Shown piece after piece: positions 16,767 through 25,704 of a stretch of 64,000 nucleotides of DNA (position 1 is the first letter of the stretch; each line of letters opens with the position of its first letter). The DNA is taken from positions 1-64,000 of the forward strand of contig JAHDMJ010000004.1 in the NCBI GenBank assembly GCA_018436095.1, in the 5' to 3' direction. Below the pieces are notes generated by a model. That model saw nothing but the letters and a program-made list of their open reading frames with translations, ran no database searches and had not been told where the DNA came from. A program made the translations under genes and the position numbers. This DNA is from Clostridia bacterium. GTDB taxonomy: Bacteria > Bacillota > Peptococcia > DRI-13 > UBA5745.

Positions 16767-18293
16767 TTAGAGCTCCTGGCGTTCCTGGGATTTTTGGGGC
16801 AGGCGGCAATATTTTTGCAGCTTGCGGTTAGCTTTTGTCTGGCTGATCTTTAATAGTTTGGCTATCTTATAAGAGCTGGAATACTTCTCATAGAGCTGAT
16901 TAAAAATCAGGCTTTCATATTGATCCATCAGATCGTCTAAAGCCAGGGCCGAACCGGCAGCCAAAGCCTCCAGGCCCGGCGTCAGCAGAGCCGGTATAGG
17001 ATTGATTTTTGCGTCTCCGCCCGGGAAATCCGGCGCCAAAGCCGTTGATAATGCTTCAGGCCGCCGTGGAAACTCCGGCCGTGCGATCTCCGGCGGAAAA
17101 TCCTCCAGGCTGATCATATCTCTTTCGCTTAAAATAACCAGTTGTTCGATGATGTTGCGGAGTTCCCGGATGTTGCCCGGCCAATGGTAATTCAATAAAT
17201 ATTGATAAGCTTCGTTGGACAGGGTTTTATACAAGCAGTACTTATTATTGAAATAAGTAAAATAATGCTTAATCAGAATCATTAAATCTTCCCGGCGCTC
17301 CCGCAGAGGAGGGATTTCCACTTTTAGAACATTGAGCCTGTAATAAAGGTCTTCCCGAAAAAGGCCTTTTTCGATGAGCTGGGGCAGGTTTTTGTTGGTG
17401 GCGCTGATCACCCGGGCATCAATATGAATGGGTTTTTTGCCGCTGATTTTGTAAATGAACTTTTCGTTGAGGAAATGAAGGATTTTTGCCTGCATAGCCA
17501 GAGGCAGTTCCGCCACTTCATCAAAAAACAGGGTACCTGACTGAGCTCTTTCAATAAGGCCCGTATGGCTGGCTGTAGCGCCGGTAAAAGCCCCTTTCTC
17601 GTAACCGAAGAGCTCCGATTCCAAAAGATTGGAGGGGATGGCTCCGCAATTAATATAAATGAAAGGTTTGTCTTTACGGTCGCTCAAACTGTGAATTAAA
17701 TTGGCGATAATATTCTTGCCGACGCCGGATTCGCCCAGCAGAATAACGGTGGCGTCGTATTGAGCGGTTTTTTCTACCTTTTGCATAACCTTGCGCATAG
17801 CGGAGCTGGCAAAGTTGAAATTCTCAATATCCGGTGAGCCTTGAACAGTTTTTTTGAAGGGATGGCTATCTTCCCAGCTTAATTGGCTGCTGCCGTCGAT
17901 GCCGGGGTATTGGCCGGCTTCGGCACAAAAGCATAGAACATATTGGATCTTGCCGCCGGGGTCTAAGACGGGAGAAGCGGTGACCAGATAATAAATGTCT
18001 TCCGGTCCTTTTTCCAGCAGGGAGACTTTGCGTTTGCTGGATAAGGCTCTGCTGAGGGCGGGATAAAACAAGCCGCCGCCGAGATTGCCGCCGTGATTGC
18101 CGCCGTGATTGCCGTCGTGGCTGCCGTCGTGATTAATGCCGGAGAGGGCCGGGCCGGGTAAAGGGCCTTGGCCGGCGCTGCCGGCAAAAGGGAAAGCCGC
18201 GGGATTCAAGTAGAAAATCCGGCCTTTATGATCGGCAACCAATACGCCGTTTTTTTCTTGTTCATATTGATTCCGTAAAGACTTTAAATCCAT
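16767..18293 (-). CDS. Sigma-54-dependent PAS-AAA+-Fis transcriptional activator
   Basis: A 508-residue enhancer-binding protein. An N-terminal PAS-like sensor (residues 1-130) opens with VADHKGRIFYLNPAA; inside it is a His/Gly/Asn repeat stretch (about 54-73). The AAA+ domain has Walker A GESGVGKN (187-194), the sigma-54 contact loop GAFTGA (234-239), Walker B LFFDE and the arginine-finger region LFREDLYYRLN. A Fis-type helix-turn-helix ends the protein (KIAKLLKISQTKANRKLQKY). ATG behind AAGGGAGG. It is the last gene of the LarA-like/IlvD-like operon, 11 bp after the preceding stop. A -24/-12 promoter lies upstream of that operon, so it probably activates its own operon in response to a ligand sensed by the PAS domain. 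Confidence 0.92.
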   Translation of the reverse strand: MDLKSLRNQYEQEKNGVLVADHKGRIFYLNPAAFPFAGSAGQGPLPGPALSGINHDGSHDGNHGGNHGGNLGGGLFYPALSRALSSKRKVSLLEKGPEDIYYLVTASPVLDPGGKIQYVLCFCAEAGQYPGIDGSSQLSWEDSHPFKKTVQGSPDIENFNFASSAMRKVMQKVEKTAQYDATVILLGESGVGKNIIANLIHSLSDRKDKPFIYINCGAIPSNLLESELFGYEKGAFTGATASHTGLIERAQSGTLFFDEVAELPLAMQAKILHFLNEKFIYKISGKKPIHIDARVISATNKNLPQLIEKGLFREDLYYRLNVLKVEIPPLRERREDLMILIKHYFTYFNNKYCLYKTLSNEAYQYLLNYHWPGNIRELRNIIEQLVILSERDMISLEDFPPEIARPEFPRRPEALSTALAPDFPGGDAKINPIPALLTPGLEALAAGSALALDDLMDQYESLIFNQLYEKYSSSYKIAKLLKISQTKANRKLQKYCRLPQKSQERQEL

Positions 18294-18304
18294 AGCCGCC
18301 TCCC

Positions 18305-19909
18305 TTATCGCAAAAAGGGACGCATAGTAGCCCCCTCGCAGGCAGGACCTACCTGCTGCACGTATCGTTTTAAATAACCTTTACCGCCTTTGGGAATGAA
18401 AGGAGGCAGTGCTTGCAGACGTTTTGCCATCTCTTCCGGGGAGGCCAGCAGGTCGATAGAACGGTTGGGAATATCTACGGCTATAGTATCGCCGTCTTTG
18501 ACGATAGCCAAAGGGCCCTGGTCTGCCGCTTCGGGGCAAATATGGCCGATACAGGCGCAAAAATAAGCGCCGCTAAAGCGTCCGTCGGTAAGCAAAATAG
18601 TGCTGTTGCGCAAGCCTACTCTTGTAATGGCCGAGGTGATACCGTAGACCTCCTGCATGCCGGGCCCGCCTTTTGGTCCCTGGTAGCTGAGAACAATAAT
18701 ATTGCCCCGTTCTATTTTGCCATTATAGATAGCTTCAATAGCTTCTTTTTCTTCGCTGAAAACCCGGGCGGTGCCCTGGTGCTTCCACAGGTGGGGAGCT
18801 ATGTTGAGGGGCCGGGTAACGGCTCCCTGAGGGGCCAGGTTGCCGTAAATGATACGGATGCTGCCGTGGGGATGAACCGGCAGGCTTAAAGGCCGGATAA
18901 CCGTCTCATCATAGACTTCTGCTGTGCTGATGCTGTCGCCCAGGGTTTCGCCGCTTACCGTCATTTCCTGGAGGTGAAGCTGATCTTTGATCCGCTTCAT
19001 CACGGCGGGAATACCGCCGGCCAAATGGAGGTCGTGGAGGGTATAAGGGCCGCTGGGGGTAATGGGGCACAAAAGAGGACATTCGGTACCGGGCACATGA
19101 AAGTCGGCCAGCGTTAAAGGTATAAGGGCTTCCGCAGCAATAGCCAAAAGATGAAGAACGGAGTTTGTGGAAATCCCGATGGTCATACCTACCCGGATAG
19201 CGTTTTCCATAGCTCGAGGCGTTACAATTTTGCGGGGAGAAAGCCCTTGCTTAACCAGGCGGCAGATTTGCTCGCCGGCTTGATAAGAGGATTGCAGTTT
19301 CTTGAAAGAGGAGGCGGAAAAAGTAGACATATAAGGCAGAGCAAGGCCTAAGGCTTCTGCCAGGCAAGCCATGCTGTTTGGCGTATACATGCCGGAGCCG
19401 TCGCCGGCGCCGGTGAGAGCCGCTTCCTCGGTTTCCCTGATGTAATCCTCCATCATTATGCTGGTGCGGTAATCCTCGATTCCCCTTAGCAGATCCATGG
19501 TGCTGAAGCCGCCGGCGCCCCGTTTTTCCGGTTGACTGTAACCGCCGTTGATCATGATGCCGGGCAAGTCAAGGCGCAGCATAGCCATCATGGCGGCAGG
19601 AATGGGCTTGTCGCCGCCGGCTATAAACACCAAGCCATCAAAGTCGTAAGCCCTGGCAGCCATCTCTATGGAGTCGGCAATGAGCTCCCGGCTGGCCAGC
19701 ACATATTTCATGCCTTCATGATTAAAGGTATAGCCATCGCTGACGGCAATGGTCTGAAATTCAAAAGGGACCCCGCCGCCGGCTAAAATACCTTCTTTGA
19801 CGGCCTGGGCTATATCTTTTAAATGACAGTTGGAAAGAGAAATCTCGTTCCAGGTGTTGGCGATACCGATAAAAGGTTTTCTTTTGTCTTTAGCAATAGC
19901 TTTAACCAT
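18305..19909 (-). CDS. IlvD/Edd-family protein lacking Fe-S cysteines, copy 2
   Basis: A 534-residue member of the dihydroxyacid/6-phosphogluconate dehydratase family. The start is the ATG at 19909, with GAGAGG upstream and 13 bp after the preceding stop; longer readings overlap that gene. The fold signatures are intact (SDGYTFNHEGMKYVLASRE, RLDLPGIMINGG, MYTPNSMACLAEALGLAL, GPKGGPGMQEV, TDGRFSGAYFCACIGHICPE). The cysteine of the CDK motif is glycine (GGDKPIP, G99, keeping D100 and K101), and the CxxC before MYTANTM is AGDGSG, so the usual cluster ligands are gone. SLSN replaces the PCN motif of other members, although a Cys follows (SNCHL). Activity as a normal dehydratase is doubtful. Confidence 0.85.
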   Translation of the reverse strand: MVKAIAKDKRKPFIGIANTWNEISLSNCHLKDIAQAVKEGILAGGGVPFEFQTIAVSDGYTFNHEGMKYVLASRELIADSIEMAARAYDFDGLVFIAGGDKPIPAAMMAMLRLDLPGIMINGGYSQPEKRGAGGFSTMDLLRGIEDYRTSIMMEDYIRETEEAALTGAGDGSGMYTPNSMACLAEALGLALPYMSTFSASSFKKLQSSYQAGEQICRLVKQGLSPRKIVTPRAMENAIRVGMTIGISTNSVLHLLAIAAEALIPLTLADFHVPGTECPLLCPITPSGPYTLHDLHLAGGIPAVMKRIKDQLHLQEMTVSGETLGDSISTAEVYDETVIRPLSLPVHPHGSIRIIYGNLAPQGAVTRPLNIAPHLWKHQGTARVFSEEKEAIEAIYNGKIERGNIIVLSYQGPKGGPGMQEVYGITSAITRVGLRNSTILLTDGRFSGAYFCACIGHICPEAADQGPLAIVKDGDTIAVDIPNRSIDLLASPEEMAKRLQALPPFIPKGGKGYLKRYVQQVGPACEGATMRPFLR

Positions 19910-19922
19910 ATCCAATTGCCTC

Positions 19923-21506
19923 TCAAACCAGCACAGCGCCGTTTTCGGCGCCGGACACGTGATCGTAGTAACGCTCCAGATAGCCTCTGGGCAGCGGCGG
20001 CCGCTTAAGCGCTGCCTGCCGGTCTTGCTGTTTCTGCCGGCGGCGGGCCAGTTCCTCATCAGCCGCCAGCAGGGAAAGCTGCTGCCGGGGAAGATCGATC
20101 AAGATATTATCGCCGTCTTCCACCAAGGCCAAAGGCCCTCCCAGAACCGCTTCCGGACTTATGCAGCCGATATAAGGGCTGTTGGTAAAGGCGGCAAACC
20201 TGCCGTCGGAGAGAATAGGCAGCTTGTCAGCCAAGCCTTGGCTATGCAGGGCATAGATAAAGCGGGAGACCGGCGGCATACCGGGGCCGGCAGCGGCGCC
20301 GCCCTTAGGGCCCAAGCAGCGGAGAACCACGATATCACCGGGGCTAATCCGGTTGTCGGCCAGCCCCGCCAGGGCCTCGTCTTCGCTGTCAAAGCATTTG
20401 GCAGCACCTTTATACAAACTGTTGGCAATGGCAGGAGCTTGCTTGACCAATGCGCCGCCGGGACAAAGGTTGCCTTCCATGACCAAAAGGCTTGCCAGAG
20501 GCGAAAAAGCTGTAGCCGGGCTGCGGATTAATTGGCTGTTTAAAATCTCTGCACCATTGATATTTTCTCTGACGGTTTTGCCGGTAACGGTGGCGGCGGA
20601 GGTGATAATCCGCTGATCCAGGCTGAGCATCAGGGCCGGAATGCCGCCGGCGCCGTCAATATTGTCCGGAGGGGCAAAAGAATCAGGCTGGAGAGTGCAC
20701 AGGGTAGGAATGTCCCTTATGCTCCGGAAGTCGCCGAAGGAAAGAGTCAGACCCGCTTCCCGGGCAATAGCGATCAGGTGCATGGCAAAATCCGGCGAGC
20801 CGCCCAAAGCCGCTCCCACAGCCATGGCATTGTGAAAAGAACTTTCGGTGATCATGCCGCTGGGCCGGGCGGAGTTTTTGATCATTTTACAGACTAATTG
20901 GCCGGCGGTCCGGGCTTGCCGCAGCTTTTTGGCGGAAGTGGACAGAACCAGTGCGGAACCGGGCAGGGATAAGCCTAAAGCCTCGGCAATACAAGCCATA
21001 GTGTTTTGGCTATCCAAGCTCTCCAGGGAGTAAGGGCCGCAGTTCAGCAGCAGGGCCGGCAGATCCAGACGGAAAAGGGCCATCAGGCCGGCAGCTACGG
21101 CCGTATCGCCGGTGGCCAGGATAACCATTCCATCCAGGCGGTGGCCTTCAATCATCGTTTCAATGGAGTCGGCAATCAGCTCCCGGTAGCATAAAAGATC
21201 CTGATGGCTGTGCCGGAACTCCGGTATACTGTCGCCATGGCCCCTTTGCTCCGCTTTTTTGCCGTTTTGAAAAGCGCCGATGGTATTGATTTCAAAAGGA
21301 ATGCCGCCGCTGGCTAATATACCGGCTTTGACGGCTTCTAGGATCCTTGCGGTATGGGCAGGGGGATAGAAAGCTTCGTTGCCTTCATTGACTACTGCTA
21401 CAAAAGGCTTTTGAAAATCTTGCTTGGAAAGTCCCAGGGCATTGAGATAAGCCCGCTGGGGAGCCCGGTTTATGTCGATAAGAATGTCGTTGCTGCGAAT
21501 GACCAA
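19923..21506 (-). CDS. IlvD/Edd-family protein lacking Fe-S cysteines and a central segment, copy 1
   Basis: A 527-residue IlvD/Edd homologue more degenerate than its neighbour. CDK has become GDT (G133, D134, T135), losing both the cluster Cys and the metal-associated Lys. The segment that normally holds the second and third cluster cysteines is shortened by roughly 50 residues, going from LLLNCGPYSLESL straight to DSQNTMACIAEALG. The C-terminal half is well kept (LGPKGGAAAGPGMPPV, SDGRFAAFTNSPYIGCISPE). The start is taken as TTG at 21506, 10 nt after AGGAGG; a TTG at 21539 lacks a ribosome site. It lies between the LarA-like gene and IlvD-like copy 2; the pair may form a heteromer. Confidence 0.82.
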   Translation of the reverse strand: MVIRSNDILIDINRAPQRAYLNALGLSKQDFQKPFVAVVNEGNEAFYPPAHTARILEAVKAGILASGGIPFEINTIGAFQNGKKAEQRGHGDSIPEFRHSHQDLLCYRELIADSIETMIEGHRLDGMVILATGDTAVAAGLMALFRLDLPALLLNCGPYSLESLDSQNTMACIAEALGLSLPGSALVLSTSAKKLRQARTAGQLVCKMIKNSARPSGMITESSFHNAMAVGAALGGSPDFAMHLIAIAREAGLTLSFGDFRSIRDIPTLCTLQPDSFAPPDNIDGAGGIPALMLSLDQRIITSAATVTGKTVRENINGAEILNSQLIRSPATAFSPLASLLVMEGNLCPGGALVKQAPAIANSLYKGAAKCFDSEDEALAGLADNRISPGDIVVLRCLGPKGGAAAGPGMPPVSRFIYALHSQGLADKLPILSDGRFAAFTNSPYIGCISPEAVLGGPLALVEDGDNILIDLPRQQLSLLAADEELARRRQKQQDRQAALKRPPLPRGYLERYYDHVSGAENGAVLV

Positions 21507-21551
21507 AGGAATACATCCTCCTTTTATACCTGATGGCAAGGGGCGTAGAGC

Positions 21552-22841
21552 TTATGCCCCATAAAGGTCTGTCAGATTGCCTTGCCTGTCAAAGGGCCAA
21601 GGCTGGGCCTCTCCCTCTATGTCCATTTGAGGGTGCTGACCGGCTTCGGCAGCCAAGGCCCCGGAGATCCGAATATGCTCCAAATTTAAAGTATTGCTGA
21701 TGCGAATGATCCGGGGCTGCCGGCGGTCTGTGCCTACACAGGATTGAACAGCCAGACGGATAAGGTCCGCATCGTTTTCGGCAATGACCGGAATATAGCC
21801 GCCCCTGAAAGAAAGGGCGGTGACGCAGTTGGCATAGACTTTTTCCAGATCCAGCTTGTTAAACAGGCGGCGGGTGATAAAATCGGCCATGCCCACACCT
21901 TCGCCATTGCCGTGAGAGACGGCGGTAAGATCCAGAACTCCCAGGCGCTGGGGGTTTAATCCCGGCATAGGAAAGCCGCTGCCGGCCCGTCCGGTGATGT
22001 TGGGATCCATGCCGAAGCCGCTGTAGTTTTTACCCATAGAATCCACGATCAGCACGTCGGCTTGCTCAATATAGATCCTGGGCATTTGTTTGCGGGCTTC
22101 TTCCTGCAGCAGAGGCTCCCGGCCGGCGATTTCTTCATTGAGAAGAGGCGCCAGCCGCCAGGTTTCATCATAAGGATTTTCGATGATGCCCAGAGCAAAG
22201 AGCAGGGGGGTATTATCCAGAATGACCTGGCCATAGGCAGGAACCAGGCGGGCCAGCTCCTCAAAACCCCAGGCATGACAGGCTTCCGCCCCTGTCTGCT
22301 TACCCAGGCCGATGGTCAGCATTTTCATGAGGCCGCTGCCGTAAGGACCGGCATAAGCCGTATGAGGCTTGATGCGGTTGACGGCGATGATACCGTCGGC
22401 GGCGGCGGCAATCTCGTCCAAATAGACGGCATGACCTTCTGCGGTCCGGCCGATTTCCTTTACGGCCATGGAAGACCGCAGGGGGCAGCCCATAGATTCT
22501 TCCGTAATGCCAAGGGCTGCCAGCATCTCCAATTGGCCCTGGGCCGTAGCTCCCCCATGGCTGCCCATGGCGGGTACAATGAAAGGCACAGTACCCATAC
22601 CGGACAGATAATCCACCAGAGTCCGCATAATCAATGGCATATTGCTGATCCCCCTGCTGCCGGCGGTGAGGGCTATCGTCATGCCGGGCCTTAACCTGGA
22701 GCGGAATTTCTCCTGGTCCAATTGAGCTCTCAGATGGTCCGGAATATCCTGAACTTCCAGTCTTTCCCGGGAAAAATGCTGGCGGCAAAGAAACATGGGA
22801 GGCAGAGCCGTCTTTTTTGTAAGCTCATGGATGATGCTCAT
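21552..22841 (-). CDS. LarA-like (DUF2088) nickel-pincer racemase family protein
   Basis: A 429-residue lactate-racemase-domain protein. The order H95 (GSHGG), H160 (RIKPHT), K173 (GLMKMLTIGLGK), H189 (ACHAWG) matches the catalytic and Ni-pincer residues of LarA, with the same 16-residue gap between the Lys that carries the cofactor and the next His. The pattern IKPHT...GSGLMKMLTIGLGK marks a branch distinct from true lactate racemases, so the substrate is probably another 2-hydroxy or sugar acid. Start ATG at 22841 behind AAGAGG; an upstream extension crosses the promoter region. First gene of the sigma-54 operon. No larB, larC or larE is in the window. Confidence 0.82.
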   Translation of the reverse strand: MSIIHELTKKTALPPMFLCRQHFSRERLEVQDIPDHLRAQLDQEKFRSRLRPGMTIALTAGSRGISNMPLIMRTLVDYLSGMGTVPFIVPAMGSHGGATAQGQLEMLAALGITEESMGCPLRSSMAVKEIGRTAEGHAVYLDEIAAAADGIIAVNRIKPHTAYAGPYGSGLMKMLTIGLGKQTGAEACHAWGFEELARLVPAYGQVILDNTPLLFALGIIENPYDETWRLAPLLNEEIAGREPLLQEEARKQMPRIYIEQADVLIVDSMGKNYSGFGMDPNITGRAGSGFPMPGLNPQRLGVLDLTAVSHGNGEGVGMADFITRRLFNKLDLEKVYANCVTALSFRGGYIPVIAENDADLIRLAVQSCVGTDRRQPRIIRISNTLNLEHIRISGALAAEAGQHPQMDIEGEAQPWPFDRQGNLTDLYGA

Positions 22842-22932
22842 ATAAATAGCCTCTTTTCTACAGTATATCATAGCCGTCTTGGGGAAAATAGGATATTTAC
22901 TGGACATTATAACGGTTAATGATCTTATATAG

Positions 22933-22948
22933 TGCAATTATCATGCCA
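22933..22948 (-). promoter_or_regulatory. Sigma-54 promoter (-24/-12) of the LarA-like operon
   Basis: On the minus strand the sequence reads TGGCATG-ATAA-TTGCA, one mismatch from TGGCACG-N4-TTGCA, with GG and GC correctly spaced, about 92 bp before the LarA-like start codon. The operon it would drive ends with a sigma-54 activator gene. The 394-bp gap up to the chemoreceptor gene holds no gene; TTTTACT-N5-AGTAAAA at 23182-23200 is a small hairpin before the chemoreceptor. Confidence 0.82.
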
Positions 22949-23235
22949 GAAGGGTAAGCCTTGTTTTAACGTGAACTGTATTAGGGAGGCAATGCAATTA
23001 AGCTAAATTAAACTTGGCTTGAGTTAAATATGACTTATATGGGCAAAGCCGCATTTTTATAAAGAACAAAATAGAGGGAAAAGACAAAAGAATACAAAAA
23101 GAGACAAAGAAGGAACCTCGACAGAACAGATTAAGCCATCTAAGATAGAGAAAGCCAGTAAGGCCTTTTGTCCTGGCTTGCTTTTACTGTTTTAGTAAAA
23201 TAGAATAAGTTAATATAAAATAGGGGGAAAATTTA

Positions 23236-25311
23236 ATGAAGCGAACACGTCCCAGGGCAAAAAGTATTAAAACGGCAATACTGGCGCCTACAAGCGCAGT
23301 ATTGGCGGCAGGCATCCTTTTTTTGGTGGCAGTTGTAGGTATTTTGTCCTTCAATACGACAAATAGCATTACAGACAATCTGGTACAGGCTCACGTCAAT
23401 GAATACGTCAATGAGTTCCGGGCCATCAGCGAGAATGTTTACGGCGTAGCTTCCTCCATCGCCCCCACGGTACAGGTGACGGCAAAGAGCTCCGAGGACC
23501 CCCGGGAAAGAATTATTACGATTTTTGAAGGCATTCTTGCCAGTAATCCCAATATCATCGACGTCTGGACCGCCTGGGAGCCCAATGCCCTGGACGGCAA
23601 AGATTTTGAATATAGAAACAAGCCTTATCATGACGCCACAGGGCGTTTTTCCATCTTTGTCCAGCGGGAGGGCAACGGATACGCCACCTACTTCTTGAAC
23701 AGCGGCCAGGCGGAATATTACTTAGAACCCAGAGATAGCGGCAGGCCCTACATTTCCGATCCCTATAATCCTACCCAGATGGCGGATGTGGACATGATTT
23801 ATAGCCTGGCCTTTCCGGTTTTTGAAGGGGGCCGGGTGGTAGGCGTTGTGGGCGCCGATATTGATATGCAGTTACTCACTGCTGCCATGAATGCCGGCAG
23901 AATTTTAGAAACAGGCTTTATCAGTACCCTTACACCGGGAGGCCTGATTGCCACCTCTCAGGAGTCGGATATGGTGCTCACGGATTACCGGGATTCATGG
24001 CTAGGCAATTACCGGGAGGCCATCGATGAGATTTTGGTAAAGGGCGGCAGCTTTTCTGCTGTGGAGCCTAAGGGTATGAATGGCCAAAGCACGAAATTGC
24101 TGGTGCAGGGCGCCATGATTGGAGATACAGGCAAATATTGGGCAATCTGCGGGCTGGTGCCCAGCTCCACGGTAAATGGTCCTTCCATTATGCTGCTGGC
24201 CGTTGCCATCGGCTTGGGATTAGCCGTTATCGCTCTTGTGGGAATTATTGTCTACCGGCTGGTCAGCAAATCCTTAGCCATGCTTCCTGTTTTGGCTAAA
24301 GAAACGGAAGCCCTGGCCGTCGGCGACGTCTCCGTAGTGAGGAATGACGGGGATACGGACTCCTCCGCCGAAGATGAAGTTGCTTTAATGATTCGGGCTA
24401 TGGCCAAAATGGGCGGGGCTATACAGGAGCAAGTCCGCACCATCGAAGAGCTTTCCGGCGGCAACTATGCTATTGATTCCATTGCGGTCCGCTCGGAAAA
24501 GGATATAATGAATAAATCCATTAACCGGATGATCGACACCACTAATGAAGCCATGAGCAACATCAGCACTGTGGCGGAGCAGGTCAGTCTGGGGGCGGAC
24601 CAGGTGGCTGCCGGCGCCCAGGTATTATCCTCCGGCGCTACGGAGCAGGCAGCCGCTATGGAAGAATTGAATGCCTCCGCCACTGAGATTGCCGACCAAG
24701 CTGAGGCTAATTTAAAAAGCATTGAAGAGGCAGCCAGGGCAGTGCGGCAGACGGCTTTGGACGTCAGCGAAGGCAATGCTCAAATGGTGCAGTTGACGGA
24801 AGCAATGACGGATATCGGCACAGCCTCCTCCCAAATTGCCAATATCACAAAGGTTATCGAGGATATCGCTTTTCAAACCAATATTCTGGCCCTTAACGCC
24901 GCTATCGAAGCAGCCCGGGCCGGCGCTGCCGGCAAGGGTTTTGCCGTGGTAGCCGATGAGGTGCGCAATCTGGCGGCCAAATCCGCCGAGGCTGCCCGGC
25001 AGACCGCCGGACTTATTGAAACTGCTGTTAGCAGAATAGCCAAAGGCACGGAAATCTCAGCTCAAACGGCGGAGATTTTAGAAAAGGTTGGCCAGAGCGC
25101 CCAGGCTGTCACCGATAGTATTGCCCTGGTGGAAGAAATATCTGTCCGGCAGACCACTGCTATTGAGCAGATTAAAGAAGGTCTGAACCAGGTTTCCTCC
25201 GTAGTGCAGACCAACGCCGCCACCGCTGAGGAAAACTCCGCTACCAGCGAGGAAATGTCGGCTCAGGCCACTACCTTGCATAGTGAGGTTGGCAAATTCA
25301 AACTTCGGTGA
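23236..25311 (+). CDS. Methyl-accepting chemotaxis protein
   Basis: A 691-residue transmembrane chemoreceptor. Membrane span 1 is at about residues 15-36 and span 2 at about 315-340; between them is an extracytoplasmic double-Cache-type sensor ([20 protein letters not shown] and [14 protein letters not shown] are typical). A HAMP region follows, then the signalling domain with the hairpin tip ending [19 protein letters not shown] and [15 protein letters not shown]. The ATG follows AGGGGG. It stands alone, with no che genes in the window. Cache sensors often bind amino or carboxylic acids, but the ligand is unknown. Confidence 0.92.
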   Translation: MKRTRPRAKSIKTAILAPTSAVLAAGILFLVAVVGILSFNTTNSITDNLVQAHVNEYVNEFRAISENVYGVASSIAPTVQVTAKSSEDPRERIITIFEGILASNPNIIDVWTAWEPNALDGKDFEYRNKPYHDATGRFSIFVQREGNGYATYFLNSGQAEYYLEPRDSGRPYISDPYNPTQMADVDMIYSLAFPVFEGGRVVGVVGADIDMQLLTAAMNAGRILETGFISTLTPGGLIATSQESDMVLTDYRDSWLGNYREAIDEILVKGGSFSAVEPKGMNGQSTKLLVQGAMIGDTGKYWAICGLVPSSTVNGPSIMLLAVAIGLGLAVIALVGIIVYRLVSKSLAMLPVLAKETEALAVGDVSVVRNDGDTDSSAEDEVALMIRAMAKMGGAIQEQVRTIEELSGGNYAIDSIAVRSEKDIMNKSINRMIDTTNEAMSNISTVAEQVSLGADQVAAGAQVLSSGATEQAAAMEELNASATEIADQAEANLKSIEEAARAVRQTALDVSEGNAQMVQLTEAMTDIGTASSQIANITKVIEDIAFQTNILALNAAIEAARAGAAGKGFAVVADEVRNLAAKSAEAARQTAGLIETAVSRIAKGTEISAQTAEILEKVGQSAQAVTDSIALVEEISVRQTTAIEQIKEGLNQVSSVVQTNAATAEENSATSEEMSAQATTLHSEVGKFKLR

Positions 25312-25320
25312 AAAACCTTC

Positions 25321-25349
25321 TTGACAGAATAGTCCGGGACATTTAGAAT
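25321..25349 (+). promoter_or_regulatory. Sigma-A promoter of the T-box leader
   Basis: TTGACA, a 17-bp spacer and TAGAAT. It starts 10 bp after the chemoreceptor stop codon and predicts a transcript beginning near 25356. Confidence 0.85.
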
Positions 25350-25355
25350 TATGGG

Positions 25356-25676
25356 TAATTTACAATGGCAAAGATGGGGAAAAAGTCATATTCCAGGCGC
25401 TACAGAGAGCTGCCGGGTGGTGCAAGGCAGCGGCCTTTTATGACGGGACTCGCCCCTGAGCTTCCGACTGAAATGACAGTACGGATCCGGTTTGTTGCCG
25501 GACAGCGGTCAGAGTAGGAAGGACGGCAGCCCTGCCGTTATCAAAGGGCAGCAAGTAAGGGGGCGGCTGATGATCCAGCCGCCAATGAGAGTGGTACCGC
25601 GGAAGCAAAGCTTTCGTCTCTCGCCTCTATGTTTAAGCATGGGGCGATGAGGCGAAAGCTTTTTCTTTTCCATAAG
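25356..25676 (+). ncRNA. T-box riboswitch, specifier CUC (tRNA-Leu)
   Basis: A complete T-box leader. The T-box itself is GAGAGTGGTACCGCGG (25587-25602). The distal stem I block CAGAGAGCTGCCGGGTGG is at 25403-25420. Stem I closes with GTCATA (25385-25390) and TATGAC (25439-25444) above the specifier loop, and GGGG (25376-25379) and CCCC (25453-25456) below it. The loop's 3' side is GGGACTCG, so the codon in the specifier position is CUC (25449-25451) followed by a purine, read as leucine. A terminator stem (AAAGCTTTCG with CGAAAGCTTTTT, 25607-25672) competes with the antiterminator. Uncharged tRNA-Leu should allow read-through into the acyl-CoA synthetase operon. Confidence 0.92.
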
Positions 25677-25704
25677 GATATGATGAAAAGAGGTGTATAA
25701 TCAA

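Noticed and set aside
23233-23631. Antisense ORFs over the chemoreceptor gene
   Set aside because: They shadow conserved coding sequence on the plus strand and have no start signals.
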